A program made the position numbers and the translations under genes. The notes beneath the pieces are model-generated. The model worked only from the letters and a program-made list of their open reading frames with translations. It ran no database searches and was not told the origin of the DNA. This document shows positions 51,970 to 55,641 of a stretch of DNA of 55,641 bases, piece by piece (within the stretch, counting starts at the first letter, position 1; each line of letters begins with the position of its first letter). This DNA comes from Flavobacterium sp. FEMGT703F (GTDB taxonomy: Bacteria > Bacteroidota > Bacteroidia > Flavobacteriales > Flavobacteriaceae), in contig PGCN01000015.1 in assembly GCA_002786385.1 (NCBI GenBank), forward strand, positions 1 through 55,641. The letters are read 5' to 3'.

Positions 51970-52958
51970 TATATCGTTTCTAAAATTGTTCTGGGTTTGA
52001 ATTGAGCGGCTACCTCAGCAATGGCTTTGATGTGTTCCGGAGTGGTACCGCAACAGCCGCCAATAATGTTCACTAAGTTATCTTGCAAATATTCACGAAT
52101 CAACGCTTGCATTTCGACCGGTTTTTGGTCGTATTGCCCAAAAGCATTGGGCAAACCGGCATTGGGATGTGCTGAAATATTTAAAGAGGTATTTTGGGCC
52201 AATCTTTTCAAATACGGTTTTAACTGGTCGGCACCCAAAGCACAATTGAATCCGATACTCAACAATGGAATATGCTGAATAGAAATCAGAAACGCTTCTA
52301 CAGTTTGCCCTGAAAGAGTTCTTCCTGAGGCATCGGTAATGGTGCCTGAAACCATTACGGGTATGTCTAACTGTCTTTCTTCTTTGACTTCCTCGATGGC
52401 GAACAAAGCCGCTTTGGCATTGAGCGTGTCAAAAATGGTTTCTACCAAAAGCACATCACAACCGCCGTCAATCAAAGCTTCTACTTGTTGTTTGTAGGCG
52501 ATGCGCAAATCATCGAAAGTGACCGCTCTGAAACCCGGATCATTCACATCGGGCGACATGGAAGCCGTACGGTTGGTTGGTCCGATGGAACCGGCTACGA
52601 AACGCGGTCTGTCGGTGAACTCATCGGCAACTTCACGGGCAATTTTTGCCGATTGATAGTTTAACTCATACACCAAATCTTCCATATGATAATCGGCCAT
52701 CCCGATGGTGGTTCCGGAAAACGTATTGGTTTCGACGATATCGGCGCCGGCTTGAAAATACAGGCGGTGGACTTGTTTTACCGCTTCGGGTTGGGTAATC
52801 GACAACAAATCGTTGTTGCCTTTTAGCGGATGTGGAAAATCCTTAAAGCGCTCGCCACGGAAATCAGCTTCGGAGAAGTTGTTGCGCTGTAACATGGTTC
52901 CCATCGCACCGTCGAGGACGAGGATTCTTTCTTTGATAGCGTCTTGTATTTTTGACAT
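51969..52958 (-). CDS. metH: Methionine synthase, homocysteine-binding part
   Basis: A 329-residue homocysteine S-methyltransferase domain. It carries [56 protein letters not shown], and zinc ligands in FNCALGAD and [13 protein letters not shown]. It equals the N-terminal module of E. coli MetH; the remaining modules are encoded by the overlapping downstream gene. This two-gene form is regular in Bacteroidetes rather than a frameshift, because each part has its own start codon in a TAATG overlap. Expression is probably controlled by the SAM riboswitch 265 bases upstream. Confidence 0.95.
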   Translation of the reverse strand: MSKIQDAIKERILVLDGAMGTMLQRNNFSEADFRGERFKDFPHPLKGNNDLLSITQPEAVKQVHRLYFQAGADIVETNTFSGTTIGMADYHMEDLVYELNYQSAKIAREVADEFTDRPRFVAGSIGPTNRTASMSPDVNDPGFRAVTFDDLRIAYKQQVEALIDGGCDVLLVETIFDTLNAKAALFAIEEVKEERQLDIPVMVSGTITDASGRTLSGQTVEAFLISIQHIPLLSIGFNCALGADQLKPYLKRLAQNTSLNISAHPNAGLPNAFGQYDQKPVEMQALIREYLQDNLVNIIGGCCGTTPEHIKAIAEVAAQFKPRTILETI

Positions 52959-52970
52959 ATTTTTTTAAAT

Positions 52971-53009
52971 TTCACAGAGATTCACAGAGAATCCCAGAGA
53001 TACACAGAG
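52971..53009. repeat. Ten-base tandem repeat in the metH leader
   Basis: Units TTCACAGAGA, TTCACAGAGA, ATCCCAGAGA, TACACAGAG. It lies directly in front of the metH start codon (12 bases away) and would be transcribed. Confidence 0.9.
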
Positions 53010-53098
53010 TTTATTAATTAGCCCCGATTACCTCACTTTACACTAATTATCAATTAGGTGTTCGGTGAATGCATTTGGCAGTATCGTCTTTTGGGACG

Positions 53099-53138
53099 AG
53101 ACAGAAAGCAGGAATAAGGACTGCAACAACGCGCAAGC
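53099..53138. repeat. Possible dispersed repeat shared with window start
   Basis: AGAAAGCAGGAATAAGGACT and then GCAACAACGCGCAAGCC align with bases 22-60 of the window (GAAAAGCGGGAATACAGACC and GCAAATAAAGCCCAAGCC) with about 75% identity and one small gap. Only two copies are seen, so this is tentative. Confidence 0.4.
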
Positions 53139-53222
53139 CATTGCTCCGCCAATTCGCCTTCGGCTCGGGTCGCTAGTCAAAACATATATAAGTATCAGGA
53201 AAGAGAGAGAAAATGTCTCTGG

Positions 53223-53320
53223 GTTATCTTTTCTCAAATTGAGATAGAATGTAGCACCTTCTTTTGGCAAAGGGTTGCTAAGCTTTCACAGGGTCTATTC
53301 CCTCCGGCTTTCGTGATAAC
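53223..53320 (-). ncRNA. SAM-I (S-box) riboswitch
   Basis: Read on the minus strand: P1 strands GTTATC (53320-53315) and GATAAC (53228-53223) pair perfectly. Between them the S-box core is in order: CCGGAGGGA (GGAGGGA at 53305-53299), GACCC (53295-53291), TGTGAAAGCTTAGCAACC (GCAACC at 53278-53273; AAGC/GCTT of P2), AAGGTGCTACATTCT (GGTGC at 53258-53254), a P4 hairpin TCTCA/TGAGA and AAAGATAAC. SAM binding would lower expression of the downstream metH-metH-metF genes. The expression platform is not evident: only a weak AGAGA/TCTCT hairpin follows. Confidence 0.95.
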
Positions 53321-53343
53321 AAACATAATGTTAATGAACGGTG

Positions 53344-53374
53344 CAAAGTAATGACACAGAATTCACATTTGCAA
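53344..53374 (-). promoter_or_regulatory. Promoter for the SAM riboswitch-metH operon
   Basis: Minus-strand TTG (53374-53372), 20 bases of spacer, then TTACTTTG (53351-53344), one mismatch to TAnnTTTG. Transcription would start about 15-20 bases before P1 of the riboswitch. Confidence 0.6.
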
Positions 53375-53390
53375 GGGTTTTGAAAAAATA

Positions 53391-53422
53391 AAAACCTACA
53401 ACGTTGTAGTGCTGTAGGTTTT
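53391..53422 (-). terminator. Intrinsic terminator after homoserine dehydrogenase
   Basis: Arms AAAACCTACA and TGTAGGTTTT are exact complements, with an ACGT-containing loop that can extend the stem, followed on the minus strand by a T-rich tract. It separates the metX-hom transcript from the riboswitch-metH transcript. Confidence 0.88.
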
Positions 53423-53479
53423 CGGGGTTGTTGGCCTGCCGATAGGCAGGCAGGTTGGCTAGTTAATATTTAAATCGGT

Positions 53480-54580
53480 TTACAACCAAATAGCTTCCTG
53501 AATTTTGATTTTCTCGGCTACTTTAAGAATATCAGTCAAAACACCGCGTGCCGTGACTTGTTTTCCGGCGCCGGCACCTTGAATGACGATTGGGATGTCT
53601 CCATACGATTTAGTGTAAATTTCAATGAGGTTATCAGCACCTTGGAGTTGACCGAGCGGAGAACTTTTAGGTATCGAAACGAGTTTGACTTGGAGTTGTT
53701 TGGTCTTTACCTCCAATTCGCCTACATACCGAAGCACGTGGTTATCAGCTTGGGTAATTTTGGCAATTTGGAACGGTTTGTCAAACAACTGCTTGTTGAC
53801 AGCGTATTCGGCTTTGGTGTTTTTTTGATTGAGATTCGGGAGCAAAAGGGATTCGATGTTGATGTCGGCGAATTCCAATTCCTGTTCAATTTCGCGTGCG
53901 AGGATGAGTAATTTTCGGGCCACATCGTTTCCGGATAAATCTTCACGGGAATCGGGTTCGGTCAATCCGATTTTTTCGGCTTGGGATAAAATTTTAGAAA
54001 ATGGCAATTCTTCGGCAGAAAATCGGTTAAAGATGTAACTCAATGAGCCTGAGAAAACGCCTCTGATTTTGGTGATTTCTTCACCGGAAAAGTATAAATC
54101 GTTGATGGTTTGAACAACCGGTAATCCGGCACCTACATTGGTTTCATACAAAAAGGTTTTGTCGAATTTTTTGAGGTTTCTTCTCAGCTCTTTGTAAAAA
54201 TCGGTGTGCAAGGTGTTGGCTTTCTTGTTGGCCGCAACAATGTTAAACCCATTTTGGATCAGCGGTATATAATTTTTGATGATTTCCTCGCTGGCTGTGG
54301 CGTCAACGGCAATCAGGTTTTCCAGTTGTTGTTCTTGTACATATTCGATAATATCTTCGATGCGGAACGGAATGGCCGACTGGGCGAAGTTGGCTTCCCA
54401 TTGATTTCTCAATCCTTCTTTTTCAAAAAAAGCCAAGGTCGAATTAGTGATGATGGGAAAGCGCAAATCGATGTTTCTTTTTTCGAGGAAGAATTTTTGA
54501 CTCTCGATAACCTGATTGATAAGCGTACTACCGACATTGCCGATACCGAAAAGGACTATATTGATTCTAAGCGCTGACAT
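53480..54580 (-). CDS. hom: Homoserine dehydrogenase
   Basis: A 366-residue monofunctional homoserine dehydrogenase (no aspartokinase part, no clear ACT domain). NAD(P)-binding start INIVLFGIGNVGSTLINQVI, the NIVAANKKA segment, the substrate region YETNVGAGLPVVQTINDL, IRGVFSGSLSYIFN and LTEPDSREDLSGNDVARKLLILARE. The C-terminus has VIQGAGAGKQVTARGVLTDIL. It produces homoserine for Thr and Met. Its start overlaps the end of metX by 14 bases, so they are translationally coupled. Confidence 0.94.
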   Translation of the reverse strand: MSALRINIVLFGIGNVGSTLINQVIESQKFFLEKRNIDLRFPIITNSTLAFFEKEGLRNQWEANFAQSAIPFRIEDIIEYVQEQQLENLIAVDATASEEIIKNYIPLIQNGFNIVAANKKANTLHTDFYKELRRNLKKFDKTFLYETNVGAGLPVVQTINDLYFSGEEITKIRGVFSGSLSYIFNRFSAEELPFSKILSQAEKIGLTEPDSREDLSGNDVARKLLILAREIEQELEFADINIESLLLPNLNQKNTKAEYAVNKQLFDKPFQIAKITQADNHVLRYVGELEVKTKQLQVKLVSIPKSSPLGQLQGADNLIEIYTKSYGDIPIVIQGAGAGKQVTARGVLTDILKVAEKIKIQEAIWL

Positions 54581-55568
54581 AGTTTTGTTGTTTTTGCGGA
54601 TTAAAAATAGGTGCTAAAATTTGGGCTAATTGTTGGTATTCGATTAAAAAAGCGTCGTGTCCGTGGATGGATGTAATTTCGTGGTAAAACACATTCTCTT
54701 TTACGGCTTTAGCCAGTTCGAAAGTGGCCTTGTTTTCCTCGGGAATAAAAAAGTAATCCGTGTTTACGGCCACAATATGAATAGAGGCTTTAATGGTTTT
54801 GACAATAGTAGAAAAATCACCTCGGTTGCGAGTAATGTCGTTTGTTTTGAGCAAATGGTTCATCAATTTGTAAGCCGACAAGCGAAAGCGGTTTTTGAGT
54901 TTGATGCCGTGATTGGCCAACCAATTTTCGATTTGAAACACTGAAGAATCAAGAAACTTGCTTCTTTGAAAACGTTGGTTAATGGATTGCGGTGTTCGGT
55001 ATAACAACATGGCGTGTAAGCGCGCATCGGCAATCGGATCATCGGAATTGTTAAGGATTTGGTCTTGGATTAATACGTTGGCTATCACCCAATCTGTTGC
55101 TTTCCAATCGGTGGCAATGGGGATTAGGTTCTGAATTCGGTTAGGCAAAAGGGCTACCATTTCCCAAGCTACTGCACCACCTAAACTACCGCCGATTACG
55201 GCAAAAACATCGGTGATATTCATATACAGTAAGCCTTCCCAAAAAATTCGGGCGACATCGCGAATGGTAAAATCTTTATAATTGGAAATCAGGTTCCCGA
55301 AATTATTGTCGTAACCGTTACCCGGAATATTGAAAGCGATAACCGTAAAATAATCTGTATCGATGGTTTTGGTTTCGCCGATTAACTCGTTCCACCAGCC
55401 GTTTTCTCCCGTAACATTAGAATTTCCGGTAAGCGCATGATTGACCACTACTATTGGAGCGGAACCGATGGGTTGTCCGAAAGTTTGGTAAAACAACGGA
55501 ACATAAGGACGCTGCTTTCCGCTTTCCAATACCACATTAAACAAATCTATTTTTTCTAACTTTTTCAT
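54567..55568 (-). CDS. metX: Homoserine O-acetyltransferase (MetX-like)
   Basis: A 333-residue alpha/beta hydrolase-fold acyltransferase that activates homoserine in methionine synthesis. VVVNHALTGNSNV near the start, the nucleophile elbow VIGGSLGGAVAWEMVAL, and the C-terminal acid/His region (VNTDYFFIPEEN, IHGHDAFLIEYQQL) are in place. It is shorter than E. coli-type MetA and belongs to the MetX type. Direct coupling to hom makes a homoserine-to-acetylhomoserine unit. The gene before it lies outside the window, so the start of the operon is not seen. Confidence 0.92.
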   Translation of the reverse strand: MKKLEKIDLFNVVLESGKQRPYVPLFYQTFGQPIGSAPIVVVNHALTGNSNVTGENGWWNELIGETKTIDTDYFTVIAFNIPGNGYDNNFGNLISNYKDFTIRDVARIFWEGLLYMNITDVFAVIGGSLGGAVAWEMVALLPNRIQNLIPIATDWKATDWVIANVLIQDQILNNSDDPIADARLHAMLLYRTPQSINQRFQRSKFLDSSVFQIENWLANHGIKLKNRFRLSAYKLMNHLLKTNDITRNRGDFSTIVKTIKASIHIVAVNTDYFFIPEENKATFELAKAVKENVFYHEITSIHGHDAFLIEYQQLAQILAPIFNPQKQQNYVSA

Positions 55569-55585
55569 TTTTTTAGCTTTTTTAA

Positions 55586-55621
55586 AAGACTGCCTTCAAC
55601 CTAAACTTTGAAGACAGTCTT
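55586..55621 (-). terminator. Long hairpin in front of metX
   Basis: Minus-strand AAGACTGTCTTCAA and TTGAAGGCAGTCTT form a 14-base stem (one G-T) around an 8-base loop, followed by TTTT and then A-rich sequence. It ends 18 bases before the metX start. It may end an upstream gene outside the window or regulate metX. Confidence 0.65.
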
Positions 55622-55641
55622 AACAAACAAACAAACAAACA
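55622..55641. repeat. Tetranucleotide run at the right edge
   Basis: (AACA)n repeats, five units, cut by the window end. On the metX strand this is (TGTT)n directly before the hairpin. Confidence 0.85.

Larger units (their letters stand above)
52959..53479. other. Regulatory region upstream of metH
   Basis: This 521-base gap holds, in the direction of metH transcription: the hom terminator (53391-53422), a promoter (53344-53374), the SAM riboswitch (53223-53320), a GC-richer tract (about 53095-53170) that resembles window bases 22-60, a lone TAGCCCCGATTA (53019-53030, the left end of the palindromic element family) and the 10-base tandem repeat. A hairpin CCTGCC-GATA-GGCAGG lies at 53436-53451. 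No protein gene is credible. Confidence 0.75.

Noticed and set aside
49285..52958. Frameshifted or broken metH
   Set aside because: Both parts have their own start, intact domains and a regular TAATG overlap; the split form is normal in this phylum.
53206..53220. AGAGA/TCTCT hairpin as riboswitch terminator
   Set aside because: Only 5 bp and no uninterrupted T-run after it, so I do not call it a terminator.
53043..53270. 75-codon minus-strand frame upstream of metH
   Set aside because: It begins inside the SAM riboswitch and runs through its 3' side and the repeat tract; the product resembles nothing and has no coding bias.
53436..53451. CCTGCC-GATA-GGCAGG hairpin as the hom terminator
   Set aside because: It has no T-run; the AAAACCTACA/TGTAGGTTTT hairpin next to it fits far better.

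Overview
The window looks like a piece of a low-GC Bacteroidetes chromosome, most probably a Flavobacterium or close relative. The evidence is a gliding-motility ATPase (GldA), a protein with a type IX secretion sorting tail, DUF3857/transglutaminase paralogues, a TonB/ExbB/ExbD operon of Bacteroidetes layout, a split MetH, and many promoters of the Bacteroidetes form (TAnnTTTG at -7, little Shine-Dalgarno). About 46 protein genes, most on the minus strand, cover nearly all of it. I see no rRNA, tRNA, CRISPR array, transposase or prophage.

Layout. 0-7.4 kb: FtsX-like permease, NamZ-type muramidase, small membrane/PH-domain and YkgJ proteins, a methyltransferase, a class V aminotransferase, two secreted TonB-C-terminal-domain proteins and QueE. 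7.5-13.2 kb: operon ExbB-ExbD-ExbD-TonB-small membrane protein-PstS-like lipoprotein-TPR protein. 13.6-16.3 kb: HerA-like ATPase, DUF486 protein, NTF2-like lipoprotein, cupin. 16.5-27.8 kb: kynurenine 3-monooxygenase; a light-repair cluster (flavin reductase, a 47-residue DUF2256 protein, CRY-DASH, Fe-S photolyase); penicillin acylase; arginase-family enzyme; kynureninase; QueA. 28-37.3 kb: operon RsgA-Dtd-three DUF3857 proteins-MazG-like-SugE/Gdx-like-AroA. 37.4-42.5 kb: an unrecognised secreted protein and the aromatic operon PheA-aminotransferase-DAHP synthase/chorismate mutase. 42.6-48 kb: GldA, delta-60 repeat T9SS protein, GIN-domain lipoprotein, PagL-like deacylase. 48.2-55.6 kb: MetF, the two MetH halves, homoserine dehydrogenase and MetX.

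The strongest regulatory finds lie outside the long reading frames. In front of pheA there is a 29-codon leader peptide with 10 Phe/Tyr among residues 4-16, followed by a perfect hairpin and T-run: a transcription attenuator. In front of the metH-metH-metF operon there is a SAM-I (S-box) riboswitch with its own promoter.

The window is also rich in short repeats. Four copies of an intergenic imperfect-palindrome element (about 85-150 bp; ends TAGCCCCGATT and GCGGAAAGCGGGAA...AGCTCC) sit at gene 3' ends. Heptanucleotide arrays (TTGCGGG/TTGCGAG and relatives) occur between genes and, in frame, at four places in aroA and one in metH, where they encode PQPATRN-like peptide.
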